64,000 bases of DNA, taken from Rhodococcus qingshengii (lineage in GTDB: Bacteria; Actinomycetota; Actinomycetes; Mycobacteriales; Mycobacteriaceae). The translations under genes were made by a program, and so were the position numbers. Positions 9,901-18,397 of this stretch are shown here, piece by piece; within the stretch, counting starts at the first letter, position 1; each line of letters begins with the position of its first letter. Below the pieces are notes generated by a model. That model was given only the letters and a program-made list of their open reading frames with translations. It was not told the DNA's origin and ran no database searches. Location of the stretch: assembly GCF_021025955.1 (NCBI RefSeq), contig NZ_JAJNCL010000002.1, positions 609,626 through 673,625 of the forward strand. Direction: 5' to 3'.

Positions 9901-9956
9901 CCGGCCAGCCTACGGTCGGGCACTGTGCGCGGACATCACCCCCGCCGTCCGGGACA

Positions 9957-10652
9957 ATGAGACCCGTGACGACACCACCGCTCGACCGTTTTCCCGTAGT
10001 TCTGTTCGACCTGGACGGAACCATCACCGATTCCGCGCCCGGCATTCACGGCGGCTTCAAACATGCATTGGCCGCCGTCGGCCAGCCGGAGCCGACGGAG
10101 GAGATGCTGGCATCGGTCATCGGCCCACCGATGGTCGACACCTTCAGATCACTCGGCATGACCCCGACAGACGTCGACCGGGCGATCGCCGCTTACATCG
10201 AGCGATACGACGCGACCGGGTGGCACGAGAACTCGGTGTACGAGGGCATGGACGTCGTCCTGGGCAAGGCTCGCGCGAACGGGACCCGGCTGGCCGTCGC
10301 CACCTCGAAGTCGGAGCGATTCGCCATTCGTATCCTCGAGCATTTCGGCCTGGCCGAGCACTTCGAGTTCATCGGCGGCGCGAGTGACGACGGAACTCGT
10401 CGGGCGAAACCCGATGTGATCGCGCATTCGCTGGCCTCACTCGGAATCACTCCCGTCCTCGCCGCCGACGGCGGAACCCCCGACGTGCTCATGATCGGCG
10501 ATCGTGATCACGACGTCCTCGGCGCCGCGAAGTACGGCATCCCCACCGTCGTCGTCGAATGGGGCTACGGTTCCGCCGAGGAAGCGCGGCAAGCGTTTCG
10601 CTCCGTATCGTCGGCATCCGAACTGGGAGGACTTCTCGATGGCCGCCTCTGA
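9957..10652 (+). CDS. HAD-superfamily phosphatase (phosphoglycolate phosphatase-like; PtkA position)
   Basis: A 231-residue HAD hydrolase. Motif I is LFDLDGTITDS, motif II is in VATSKS, and motif IV is in MIGDRDHDVLGA with the family cap domain between motifs I and II. In M. tuberculosis the gene at this place (Rv2232) was reported as PtkA, a tyrosine kinase of HAD type acting with PtpA; that activity cannot be read from sequence. Its last 14 bases overlap the ptpA start, so the two proteins are coupled. ATG at 9957 is used; GTG at 9966 is possible. Confidence 0.87.
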   Translation: MRPVTTPPLDRFPVVLFDLDGTITDSAPGIHGGFKHALAAVGQPEPTEEMLASVIGPPMVDTFRSLGMTPTDVDRAIAAYIERYDATGWHENSVYEGMDVVLGKARANGTRLAVATSKSERFAIRILEHFGLAEHFEFIGGASDDGTRRAKPDVIAHSLASLGITPVLAADGGTPDVLMIGDRDHDVLGAAKYGIPTVVVEWGYGSAEEARQAFRSVSSASELGGLLDGRL

Positions 10653-11112
10653 ACCACTCCATGTGACGTTTGTGTGCACCGGCAATATCTGCCGGTCACC
10701 GATGGCCGAAAAGATCTTGCTCGCGCATCTGGACAGCGAAGGCCTCGCCGACCGCGTCCGTGTCAGCAGCGCCGGTACCGAGGGGTTTCACACCGGTAGC
10801 GAGGCCGACGAGCGGACCAACATCGTGCTTCGAGCGGCCGGATATCCGACGGGCCATAGCGCCGCGCAGGTCAATGCAGATCATCTCGCGGCCGATCTGG
10901 TTGTCGCCCTCGACACCGGCCACGAACGTGAGCTTGCTCATCTCGGCGTGACCACGGAGCGGCGACGGTTACTGCGATCGTTCGACCCCGAGGCCGACGG
11001 CGAATCTGTCCCAGACCCGTACTACGGGGATCAGGAGGACTTCGAACTGGTTCGAGACCAGATCGAAGCGGCCATTCCCGACATACTCGACTGGATCCGT
11101 GAGCGGGCCTGA
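10639..11112 (+). CDS. ptpA: Low-molecular-weight protein tyrosine phosphatase
   Basis: A 157-residue LMW-PTP. The P-loop VCTGNICRSP (about residues 12-21) holds the nucleophilic cysteine and arginine, and VPDPYYGD carries the general-acid aspartate with two tyrosines as in PtpA of mycobacteria. It removes phosphate from tyrosine residues of proteins. A GGGAGG Shine-Dalgarno lies at 10625-10630, inside the upstream HAD gene, and sets the start at ATG 10639. The intervening mycobacterial gene Rv2233 is absent, so HAD and ptpA overlap directly. Confidence 0.93.
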   Translation: MAASEPLHVTFVCTGNICRSPMAEKILLAHLDSEGLADRVRVSSAGTEGFHTGSEADERTNIVLRAAGYPTGHSAAQVNADHLAADLVVALDTGHERELAHLGVTTERRRLLRSFDPEADGESVPDPYYGDQEDFELVRDQIEAAIPDILDWIRERA

Positions 11113-11160
11113 ACCAGTAGCAAAATTCACTCCCATTCGGGCAACGGATACCGTGGACGT

Positions 11161-12099
11161 GTGCGAAGACTGAAATTCCTGTTGCGGCCCGGTTGGTTGG
11201 TACTGGCAGCTGTGGTCGGGCTCTTCGCCTACCTGTGCTTCACCGTGCTCGCTCCGTGGCAGCTCGGCAAGAACACGAAGACCGAGCATCGCAATGATCT
11301 GATCTCGAACTCGATCAACGCGGAGACCGTGCCGATCGGTGATGTCATCTCCGATTCGACGATCGCACCGGACGACGAATGGCGAAACATCACCGCGGCC
11401 GGTACCTATCTGCCGGACGCCGACATCCTCGTCCGACTGCAGTCCATCGAGGGCGCGCCGTCGTACGAGATCCTGACGCCTTTCCGCCTGGACGACGGTC
11501 GCACGATCCTCGTCAATCGCGGATACGTTCGGCCGATCAACGGCGCCGAGGCACCGCCCATCGCTGCGCCGCCGTCAGATCCGGTGACGCTCAACGGCCG
11601 CGTGCGCCTGTCGGAAGGCACTGCACCCGGCAGAGTTCCGATGTTCGAGGACGGCGCGAAGCAGGTCTACTCCATCGACGCACAACCCATCGGCGAGTTC
11701 ATCGGAACGGACCTGATCGACGCGTACATCCAGCTCGAACCCGACCAGCCCGGCGGTCTCGGCACGATTCCGCTCCCTCAACTCGACGCGGGTCCCTACC
11801 TCTCGTACGGGTTCCAATGGTTGGCTTTCGGCATCATGGCGCCGCTCGGACTGGCCTACTTCATTCGCGCGGAGTGGCGCGAACGTCGCAAGGAAAAGGC
11901 AGCTCAAGCAGCTGTCGAGGGCTTTGCGGCCGACGACGCCGCTACCGAGAAGACCCCAGAGGCAACGGCGTCCGCGCCTGCCGCACCCCCCGCTGAACCG
12001 GCTCGTACCTTCAGCCGCCGTAAGAAGCCGGAAGCGGAGTCAGTGCCGCTGACGGCGCAGGAAGCCAAACTTGCCGATCGATACGGCAATACCCGCTGA
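11161..12099 (+). CDS. SURF1-family membrane protein
   Basis: A 312-residue protein with two membrane helices, one at residues 14-34 (LVLAAVVGLFAYLCF) and one at about 222-240 (FQWLAFGIMAPLGLAYF), framing an external SURF1 domain (SIEGAPSYEILTPF, then VNRGYVRP). SURF1 proteins help assemble haem-copper cytochrome oxidase. The C-terminal 70 residues are an Ala/Pro/Glu-rich cytoplasmic tail. Translation starts at GTG 11161. The last 60 bases overlap the end of the convergent cobD gene. Confidence 0.9.
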   Translation: MRRLKFLLRPGWLVLAAVVGLFAYLCFTVLAPWQLGKNTKTEHRNDLISNSINAETVPIGDVISDSTIAPDDEWRNITAAGTYLPDADILVRLQSIEGAPSYEILTPFRLDDGRTILVNRGYVRPINGAEAPPIAAPPSDPVTLNGRVRLSEGTAPGRVPMFEDGAKQVYSIDAQPIGEFIGTDLIDAYIQLEPDQPGGLGTIPLPQLDAGPYLSYGFQWLAFGIMAPLGLAYFIRAEWRERRKEKAAQAAVEGFAADDAATEKTPEATASAPAAPPAEPARTFSRRKKPEAESVPLTAQEAKLADRYGNTR

Positions 12100-13104
12100 A
12101 ATACCCGCTGCCACCACTGCTGCACTGATCTGCACCGCCGACGAAAGCCTCGACGCGCGGCGCAGATCGTTCGGCGTCGGCGCAGGCCCACCGCCGAGGA
12201 CGGGCCGCATCTCCACACCGTGCGCGTACTCGGTCCGGCCTCCCAACGAAATGCCCAATGCCCCCGCCGCCGACGCTTCCGCGACGCCCGCATTGGGGCT
12301 TGGATGAGCCGCTGCGTCGCGTTTCCACGCTGTCAGTGATTCCAGCACCGAACCGCCCACCACCGGTGCACACGCAGCCGTCAGCGCGCCCGTGAGCCGA
12401 GCCGGGAAGATGTTTACCAAGTCGTCGAACCTCGCCGCGGCCCACCCGAATCGGAGGTACTTCTCGGAGCGGTAACCGATCATCGCGTCGAGTGTGTTGG
12501 CGGCGCGGTAGGCGAACAGACCTGGCACACCCGCAATTGCGCCCCAGAACAATGCGCCGACGCTTGCATCGGATGTGTTCTCTGCGACCGACTCCAGCAC
12601 AGCTCGCGTGAGGCCCTCTTCGCCAAGCACCGAGGGGTCGCGTCCACACAGTGAAGGAAGAAGCTCCCGCGCATCCGTCAGGTCGCCGTCGACGCGTGAG
12701 GCCTCCAACCGCGCGGCCATGTCGTTGCCGGTGCGTGCAAGCGACGTCCCGCCGAGCACGGCCCAGGTGGCTACCGCCGTCGTACCCGTCACGGCCACCC
12801 AACCTGCCCGGCGCGACGCTATTTCGCCTGCGAGGCCGAGTCCCGCGATGCCTGCGACGAGCACGGCGACATGAAGTGTTCCGGCAGTCCGCGAGTCTCG
12901 GTAGGAAATCTTCTGCAGCGCGATAGCTGCGGTACCGAAGCCGGCGACCGGATGGAACCGCCCCGGATCGGCGAACACCCGATCAGCAGCGAAGCCGAGG
13001 AGAAGCCCGGCGGCCCGCGCACTGAATCGAGATTGAGACGAACGAACCGAAATTTGCACGAGCGTAGTTGTAGCAGCGACGCTCGTTCCCTGGCCAACCG
13101 TCAC
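12040..13104 (-). CDS. cobD: Adenosylcobinamide-phosphate synthase (CobD/CbiB)
   Basis: A 354-residue polytopic membrane protein of the CobD/CbiB family, which attaches aminopropanol (phosphate) to adenosylcobyric acid in B12 synthesis. The typical sequences DRVFADPGRFHPVAGFG, the ENTSDA motif, GLFAYRAANTLDAMIGYR and FPARLTGAL are all present. The open frame begins at GTG 13104; the true start may lie slightly downstream because the first 30 residues are less typical. It ends inside the 3' end of the convergent SURF1 gene (60-bp overlap). Confidence 0.9.
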   Translation of the reverse strand: MTVGQGTSVAATTTLVQISVRSSQSRFSARAAGLLLGFAADRVFADPGRFHPVAGFGTAAIALQKISYRDSRTAGTLHVAVLVAGIAGLGLAGEIASRRAGWVAVTGTTAVATWAVLGGTSLARTGNDMAARLEASRVDGDLTDARELLPSLCGRDPSVLGEEGLTRAVLESVAENTSDASVGALFWGAIAGVPGLFAYRAANTLDAMIGYRSEKYLRFGWAAARFDDLVNIFPARLTGALTAACAPVVGGSVLESLTAWKRDAAAHPSPNAGVAEASAAGALGISLGGRTEYAHGVEMRPVLGGGPAPTPNDLRRASRLSSAVQISAAVVAAGISAGIAVSIGKFGFLRRQRH

Positions 13105-13124
13105 GTGCCTGCCAGAGCCGATCT

Positions 13125-13349
13125 CTACCCGTCCCAGTCGATCGTCAGATAGATCAAGCGGTGCATTCGATTGATTTCCCAGACACGGGCAACCCCGGTC
13201 GCCGGTGCGTCACCTTGGGAGCGAACTCGGATCGTCTGCCCCGGGAACAACGCAACACTCAGACTGGGCATCTCGGCGATATGTATTTGCGGACGTGTGG
13301 GATGCACACGCTTCGGGTCGACGGCTACTTCGATGGCAAAACTGGACAT
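13125..13349 (-). CDS. Small conserved hypothetical protein
   Basis: A 74-residue protein from ATG 13349 (MSSFAIEVAVDPKRVHP...; ...LTIDWDG). The open frame reaches back to 13415, adding 22 residues, but the downstream ATG gives a more coherent protein beginning with a beta-strand. It looks like an all-beta small domain (alternating hydrophobic residues IEVAV, LSVALF, TIRVRS). No function is recognised. It lies between tRNA-Val and cobD, both on the same strand. Confidence 0.5.
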   Translation of the reverse strand: MSSFAIEVAVDPKRVHPTRPQIHIAEMPSLSVALFPGQTIRVRSQGDAPATGVARVWEINRMHRLIYLTIDWDG

Positions 13350-13440
13350 GCGTCCAGCATGGCCTATTTCGGACCATTCGTTGCCGGAAACGAAAACCCC
13401 GACCTGCATCGACATACAGATCGGGGTTGAATTTCTTCGG

Positions 13441-13512
13441 TGGGCGCGGAGGGTTTCGAACCCCCGACCGCTGGTGTGTAAAACCAGAGCTCTACCACTG
13501 AGCTACACGCCC
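13441..13512 (-). tRNA. tRNA-Val (TAC)
   Basis: A 72-nt cloverleaf on the minus strand. The acceptor arm pairs GGGCGTG with CGCGCCC, the D-arm contains AGCTCAGTGGTAGAGC, the anticodon loop TTTACAC gives anticodon TAC, the T-loop is TTCGAAC, and the discriminator is A. No CCA is encoded. Confidence 0.97.
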
Positions 13513-13514
13513 GA

Positions 13515-13541
13515 ACTCCCGGTGAGACCCTCACCGGGAGT
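13515..13541. terminator. Perfect 12-bp hairpin between ahpE and tRNA-Val
   Basis: ACTCCCGGTGAG at 13515-13526 pairs exactly with CTCACCGGGAGT at 13530-13541 around a 3-nt loop. There is no T run on either side, so it may end the ahpE transcript poorly or serve as an RNA processing site upstream of the tRNA. Confidence 0.55.
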
Positions 13542-13544
13542 GCT

Positions 13545-14009
13545 CTAAGACTCTAGCGCGGCAAGCGCGTTTGCCCAAAGTCCGTGGTCACGGGCTTCTC
13601 CGGGGCCGTTCATCTCGGCAAAGCGAATGATTCCGTCTTTGTCGATGACAAAGGTGCCGCGATTCGCGAAGCCCAACTTGTCGTTGAACACCCCGTACTT
13701 CTGAGCGACTTCACCGTGCGGCCAGAAGTCCGAAAGCAAGGGAAAGGTGTACCCCTGCTCAGCCGACCAGATCTTGTGGGTCGGCGATGCACCGACAGAA
13801 ATCGCAAGAATGGCAGTCTCGTCGTTCTCGAACTTCGGAAGCTCGTCACGGACCTTGCAGAGTTCACCCTGACAAGTCCCAGTGAAGGCCAAAGGATAGA
13901 AGACCAGCAGAACATTCTTGTTACCGCGGAAATCTGCGAGCGAAACTTCCTGGTTGTTCTGATCCTTCAAAGTGAAATCCGGTGCCTGGGCACCAACATC
14001 GAGAGGCAT
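13545..14009 (-). CDS. ahpE: Peroxiredoxin AhpE
   Basis: A 154-residue one-cysteine peroxiredoxin. It begins MPLDVGAQAPDFTLKDQ and has the active-site segment FYPLAFTGTCQGELC with the peroxidatic Cys in the P-x(3)-T-x(2)-C motif and the conserved catalytic Arg further on. It reduces hydrogen peroxide, peroxynitrite and lipid peroxides. The position between cobD and a DUF3052 gene is the same as Rv2238c. The DUF3052 gene lies 36 bases upstream and is likely cotranscribed. Confidence 0.93.
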   Translation of the reverse strand: MPLDVGAQAPDFTLKDQNNQEVSLADFRGNKNVLLVFYPLAFTGTCQGELCKVRDELPKFENDETAILAISVGASPTHKIWSAEQGYTFPLLSDFWPHGEVAQKYGVFNDKLGFANRGTFVIDKDGIIRFAEMNGPGEARDHGLWANALAALES

Positions 14010-14045
14010 GTGCGATTCCTTGGGAAAGTACGGAAAAGGACCGGT

Positions 14046-14471
14046 TCAGCGCTTGTTGGCCGGACGGGCCTTCGGCTGAACCAACCGACTTCCCGACCAT
14101 TCACCGAGGTTGGCTGCCGATGTCTGGGTCAGGCCGGCAGTCGGCGCCGATTCGGCGATCTCGCTGGGCTCGACGTGACCGTCGAAACCGGTCTTCGGGG
14201 TGAGGACCCACACAAAACCTTCGTCGGCGAGCGGCCCGATGGCATCCATCAAAGCATCCACCAGGTCACCGTCCCCGTCGCGCCACCACAGCAGCACGAC
14301 GTCGATGACCTCGTCGGAATCCTCGTCGAGCATTTCCCCGCCGATGGTTTCCTCAACCGCGGCACGAATGCCGTCGTCGGTATCCTCATCCCAGCCCAGT
14401 TCCTGCACCACCATGTCAGTGGTAATCCCGAGTTTCTGAGCGTAGTTCTGGGCATCCGCCGCGGCGACCAC
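14046..14471 (-). CDS. DUF3052 family protein (Rv2239c-like)
   Basis: A 141-residue acidic protein with the conserved segments AQKLGITTDMVVQELGWDED and VIDVVLLWWRDGDGDLVDAL, characteristic of the actinobacterial DUF3052 family. Function is unknown. GTG at 14471 is chosen because an AAAGGAGG Shine-Dalgarno ends 8 bases upstream; the open frame extends 15 codons further. It precedes ahpE in the same direction. Confidence 0.85.
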   Translation of the reverse strand: MVAAADAQNYAQKLGITTDMVVQELGWDEDTDDGIRAAVEETIGGEMLDEDSDEVIDVVLLWWRDGDGDLVDALMDAIGPLADEGFVWVLTPKTGFDGHVEPSEIAESAPTAGLTQTSAANLGEWSGSRLVQPKARPANKR

Positions 14472-14648
14472 GGTGGGGTCCTCCTTTTGTTGATGGTGTG
14501 TGGCGACCCCGCACACCTACCGTTTGACGATCAATTAGGGAAAGCGAACATGGTCTGAGGCGTTAGCGCAAGCCGACCACGCCGAAAACTTTCGTCAAAG
14601 ATCGTCTTCTGACACACGCCGAACCATACGCCTGCGGATTACCGCAGG

Positions 14649-15209
14649 TCACAGGGATCCACATTCTTCGGAGATCGACTTGCGAATCGAATTGCTCGCA
14701 TCGCTGATCGAATTGATTTCATCCGCCGAATGATCACTCTCGATCACGGCAGCAGACGAACGTAGGTTCGTGGCCAATTCGTCGAACAGTCCGGAAAGCG
14801 CCGCTGGAAGTTCACTCGAGACCGAGTCGAACCACGATGCCGTGTCCCGCGCAGACGAGGCAGCAGTGCTTGCTTCGACCCTCAGGTCCGTCGCGCCTTG
14901 ATTTCCGGCGTCGACGTAAGCGTTGAACGCGACCACGTCGTTTTTCGATCGAGAGACCGCTTCCTCACAGATCTCGAAGACTGCTTCGGCAGCATCTGCT
15001 GCCGCTTTCGACGAAGACGCCGCGGCCACCGAAATGCTCACCTCGGATTGATATGCAACGGCTTGCGATTCGTTCGGAACTGCTGAACCGGTCACCGCCG
15101 CGGAGCACCCCACGATCACCGACAGCCCCACTGCGATCGATCCGATCGAGACCCACGCCCCGACCCTGCCGTAATTGATTTCTTTGTTTATTTTTCCCCA
15201 CCCCTTCAT
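14649..15209 (-). CDS. Putative lipoprotein with helical domain
   Basis: A 186-residue protein from ATG 15209 (MKGWGKINKE...). A hydrophobic stretch WVSIGSIAVGLSVIVGC ends with a cysteine that fits a lipobox, so it is probably a lipoprotein. The rest is Ala/Ser-rich and helical (SVAAASSSKAAADAAEAVFEICEEAV), resembling secreted helical-bundle proteins. It occupies the place of Rv2240c next to aceE but no clear homology is evident to me. Function unknown. Confidence 0.65.
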   Translation of the reverse strand: MKGWGKINKEINYGRVGAWVSIGSIAVGLSVIVGCSAAVTGSAVPNESQAVAYQSEVSISVAAASSSKAAADAAEAVFEICEEAVSRSKNDVVAFNAYVDAGNQGATDLRVEASTAASSARDTASWFDSVSSELPAALSGLFDELATNLRSSAAVIESDHSADEINSISDASNSIRKSISEECGSL

Positions 15210-15230
15210 ACGTTCCGATCCATCCCCCAA

Positions 15231-15442
15231 GCCTGTGACTACGGGGAACCATCACGCCCCTGCGTCACGCCGAAAAACGCTACCCGAGAGTAACCAGAGG
15301 CGAGGTGTGCCGGACCGACCGGGATGGTGAAAGATGAGGTACGCGCCATATTCACGATGGAAGTGCGTCGGACCTAACAAGGCCTCGATCACCTATGTAA
15401 GGACGCCCCACCACGCGTCCCCAAACCAATGAGGAGCACACG
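15231..15442 (+). promoter_or_regulatory. aceE upstream region
   Basis: These 212 bases hold the promoter(s) of aceE and, on the other strand, of the lipoprotein gene. No strong -35/-10 pair stands out. A GAGGAG Shine-Dalgarno at 15431-15436 precedes the TTG start of aceE by six bases. Confidence 0.4.
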
Positions 15443-18298
15443 TTGTCTGACCTGATCCAGGGTCCCGCGTCCGGGCAGAACGCCGATTCCGGCGCCGCCG
15501 GCGAGTCGGGTTCGCCCGCGTCGAACACGCCGGGGGGAACCGACGGTCGCGTTCGCGTCATTCGCGAAGGTGTTGCGTCGTACCTGCCGGACATCGATCC
15601 GGACGAGACCACCGAATGGCTCGAATCATTCGACGGACTTCTGGATCGATCCGGACCCACGCGTGCCCGCTACCTCATGCTCCGCATGCTCGAACGCGCC
15701 GGTGAGAAGCACGTCGCACTCCCCGCGCTCACCTCGACCGACTACGTCAACACGATTCCGACCGAAAACGAGCCGTGGTTCCCCGGCGACGAAGAGGTCG
15801 AGCGCCGCTATCGCGCCTGGATTCGTTGGAACGCCGCGATCATGGTCCACCGCGCTCAGCGACCGGGCGTCGGCGTCGGCGGACACATCTCGACCTACGC
15901 ATCGTCGGCAGCGTTGTACGAAGTCGGCTTCAACCACTTCTTCCGCGGCAAGGACCACCCCGGCGGCGGCGACCATATCTTCATCCAGGGTCACGCCTCC
16001 CCTGGCATCTACGCGCGCGCCTTCCTCGAGGGCCGCATCCCCGCGGAACAGTTAGACGGATTCCGCCAGGAGAAGTCGCACGCAGACTTCGGCGGCGCAC
16101 TGCCGTCCTACCCGCACCCACGACTGCTTCCCGACTTCTGGGAGTTCCCGACGGTCTCGATGGGCCTCGGCCCGATGAACGCCATCTACCAGGCCCGCTT
16201 CAACCACTACCTCAACGACCGCGGCATCAAGGACACCACCGATCAGCATGTGTGGGCATTCCTCGGCGACGGCGAAATGGACGAGCCGGAATCACGCGGC
16301 TTGGCTCACGTCGCGGCAACCGAAGGCCTCGACAACCTGACGTTCGTCGTGAACTGCAACCTCCAACGCCTCGACGGCCCGGTCCGCGGTAACGGAAAGA
16401 TCATCCAGGAACTGGAATCGTTCTTCCGTGGTGCCGGCTGGAACGTCATCAAGGTCGTCTGGGGTCGCGAGTGGGATGCGCTGCTGCACGCCGACCGCGA
16501 CGGCGCACTCGTCAACCTGATGAACGTGACGCCGGACGGCGATTACCAGACGTACAAGGCCAACGACGGCGCGTTCGTGCGCGATCACTTCTTCGGCCGC
16601 GACCCCCGCACCAAGGAACTGGTCAAGGACCTGACCGACCAGGAGATCTGGAATCTCAAGCGCGGTGGCCACGACTACCGCAAGGTCCACGCCGCATATG
16701 CAGCCGCCATGGCACACAAGGGCCAGCCGACGGTCATCCTCGCGCACACCATCAAGGGCTACACCCTGGGTAAGCACTTCGAGGGCCGCAACGCCACGCA
16801 CCAGATGAAGAAGCTCACGCTGGACGACCTCAAGGCGTTCCGCGACATGCAGCACATCCCGATCTCGGATGCCGAGCTCGAGAAGGATCCGTACCTGCCT
16901 CCGTACTACCACCCGGGCGCCGACGCACCCGAGATCAAGTACATGCTCGACCGTCGTAAAGCACTGGGCGGGTTCCTGCCTTCGCGCAACACAGACGCGG
17001 CGCCGCTCAAGCTCCCCGAGGACAAGACGTACGACGTCATCCGCAAGGGTTCGGGCAAGCAGGAAGTCGCCACCACCATGGCGATCGTGCGCATCCTCAA
17101 GGAACTGTTGCGCGACAAGGAAATCGGCAAGCGCATCGTGCCGATCATCCCGGACGAGGCTCGCACGTTCGGGATGGACTCGTGGTTCCCGTCGCTGAAG
17201 ATCTACAACCGTAACGGTCAGCTCTACACGTCCGTCGACGCCGAACTCATGCTCGCCTACAAGGAGAGCCCGATCGGCCAGATCCTGCACGAGGGCATCA
17301 ACGAGGCCGGTTCGACGGCTTCGTTCACCGCAGTCGGCACGTCGTACGCCACCCACGGCGAACCGATGATTCCGCTGTACATCTTCTACTCGATGTTCGG
17401 TTTCCAGCGCACCGGCGACGGTCTGTGGGCGGCCGCCGACCAGATGGCTCGCGGATTCGTTCTCGGCGCGACCGCCGGTCGTACCACCCTGACCGGCGAA
17501 GGTCTCCAGCACGCCGACGGACACTCCCTGCTCCTGGCATCCACCAACCCCGCCGCTGTCACCTACGACGCCGCGTTCTCGTACGAGTTGGCGCACATCG
17601 TCAAGGACGGCTTGCGCCGTATGTACGGCGGTACCGAGGGCGTCGACGGTTTCGGTGGCGAGAACATCTTCTACTACCTCACCATCTACAACGAGCCGTA
17701 CGTTCAGCCGGCCGAGCCCGAGGGTCTCGACGTCGAGGGCTTGCTCAAGGGCATCTACCTCTACAAGACGTCCGAGGCCGCCGGCCCGAAGGCACAGATA
17801 CTGGTATCCGGTGTCGCGATGCCCGAGGGGCTGCGGGCGCAGAAGTTGCTCGCCGACGAGTGGGGCGTCTCGGCAGACGTCTGGTCGGTCACGTCCTGGG
17901 GTGAGCTGCGCCGCGAAGGCGTCGAATGCGAACGTCAGGCGCTGCTCAATCCGTCCGAGGATGCTCCGGTTCCCTTCGTCACCACGGCGTTGTCCTCGGC
18001 TCAGGGTCCTGTCGTCGCGGCTTCGGACTGGATGCGGGCGGTCTCGGATCAGATCCGTCAGTGGGTTCCCGGCGACTACACGACGCTCGGCACGGACGGG
18101 TTCGGCTTCTCCGACACGCGCACTGCGGCACGTCGTTACTTCAACGTCGATGCCGAGTCCATCGTCGTTGCCGTGCTGATCGGTTTGGCGAAGGAAGGAT
18201 CGATCGAGCGGTCCAAGGCCGTCGAAGCAGCGAGCCGGTACCGTATCGACGACGTTAACGCTGCCCCCGAGCAGACCGGGGACACCGGTAGCGCGTAA
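15443..18298 (+). CDS. aceE: Pyruvate dehydrogenase E1 component (homodimeric)
   Basis: A 951-residue single-chain E1 enzyme that decarboxylates pyruvate with thiamine diphosphate and transfers the acetyl group to the lipoyl E2. Its length is close to other AceE proteins. Recognisable parts are [16 protein letters not shown], the ThDP-binding [12 protein letters not shown]...N-C-N segment near residues 275-305, and the YLTIYNEPY region in the C-terminal half. Translation begins at TTG 15443, supported by the GAGGAG six bases upstream. As in M. tuberculosis the gene precedes mabR and the FAS-II operon. A strong terminator follows the stop. Confidence 0.96.
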   Translation: MSDLIQGPASGQNADSGAAGESGSPASNTPGGTDGRVRVIREGVASYLPDIDPDETTEWLESFDGLLDRSGPTRARYLMLRMLERAGEKHVALPALTSTDYVNTIPTENEPWFPGDEEVERRYRAWIRWNAAIMVHRAQRPGVGVGGHISTYASSAALYEVGFNHFFRGKDHPGGGDHIFIQGHASPGIYARAFLEGRIPAEQLDGFRQEKSHADFGGALPSYPHPRLLPDFWEFPTVSMGLGPMNAIYQARFNHYLNDRGIKDTTDQHVWAFLGDGEMDEPESRGLAHVAATEGLDNLTFVVNCNLQRLDGPVRGNGKIIQELESFFRGAGWNVIKVVWGREWDALLHADRDGALVNLMNVTPDGDYQTYKANDGAFVRDHFFGRDPRTKELVKDLTDQEIWNLKRGGHDYRKVHAAYAAAMAHKGQPTVILAHTIKGYTLGKHFEGRNATHQMKKLTLDDLKAFRDMQHIPISDAELEKDPYLPPYYHPGADAPEIKYMLDRRKALGGFLPSRNTDAAPLKLPEDKTYDVIRKGSGKQEVATTMAIVRILKELLRDKEIGKRIVPIIPDEARTFGMDSWFPSLKIYNRNGQLYTSVDAELMLAYKESPIGQILHEGINEAGSTASFTAVGTSYATHGEPMIPLYIFYSMFGFQRTGDGLWAAADQMARGFVLGATAGRTTLTGEGLQHADGHSLLLASTNPAAVTYDAAFSYELAHIVKDGLRRMYGGTEGVDGFGGENIFYYLTIYNEPYVQPAEPEGLDVEGLLKGIYLYKTSEAAGPKAQILVSGVAMPEGLRAQKLLADEWGVSADVWSVTSWGELRREGVECERQALLNPSEDAPVPFVTTALSSAQGPVVAASDWMRAVSDQIRQWVPGDYTTLGTDGFGFSDTRTAARRYFNVDAESIVVAVLIGLAKEGSIERSKAVEAASRYRIDDVNAAPEQTGDTGSA

Positions 18299-18332
18299 GT
18301 CGTAGCGCAACAGTCCGGGCGATCGAAAACAG

Positions 18333-18394
18333 ACCTACGCCCATCGCCGCGGGTGTCATCTCGACATCCGGTGCGGCGATGGGCGTAGGTTTTT
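18333..18394 (+). terminator. Rho-independent terminator after aceE, abutting mabR
   Basis: ACCTACGCCCATCGCCGC (18333-18350) pairs perfectly over 18 bp with 18373-18390 across a 22-nt loop, followed by TTTT. It sits 35 bases after the aceE stop and ends 3 bases before the mabR ATG at 18398. Confidence 0.9.
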
Positions 18395-18397
18395 CTC

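Noticed and set aside
12011-12802. 263-codon frame antisense-shifted within cobD
   Set aside because: A frame-shifted shadow of cobD on the same strand; Arg/Gly-rich with no family features.
16292-18310. 672-codon frame antisense to aceE
   Set aside because: aceE is unmistakable on the plus strand; the antisense protein has no recognisable motif.
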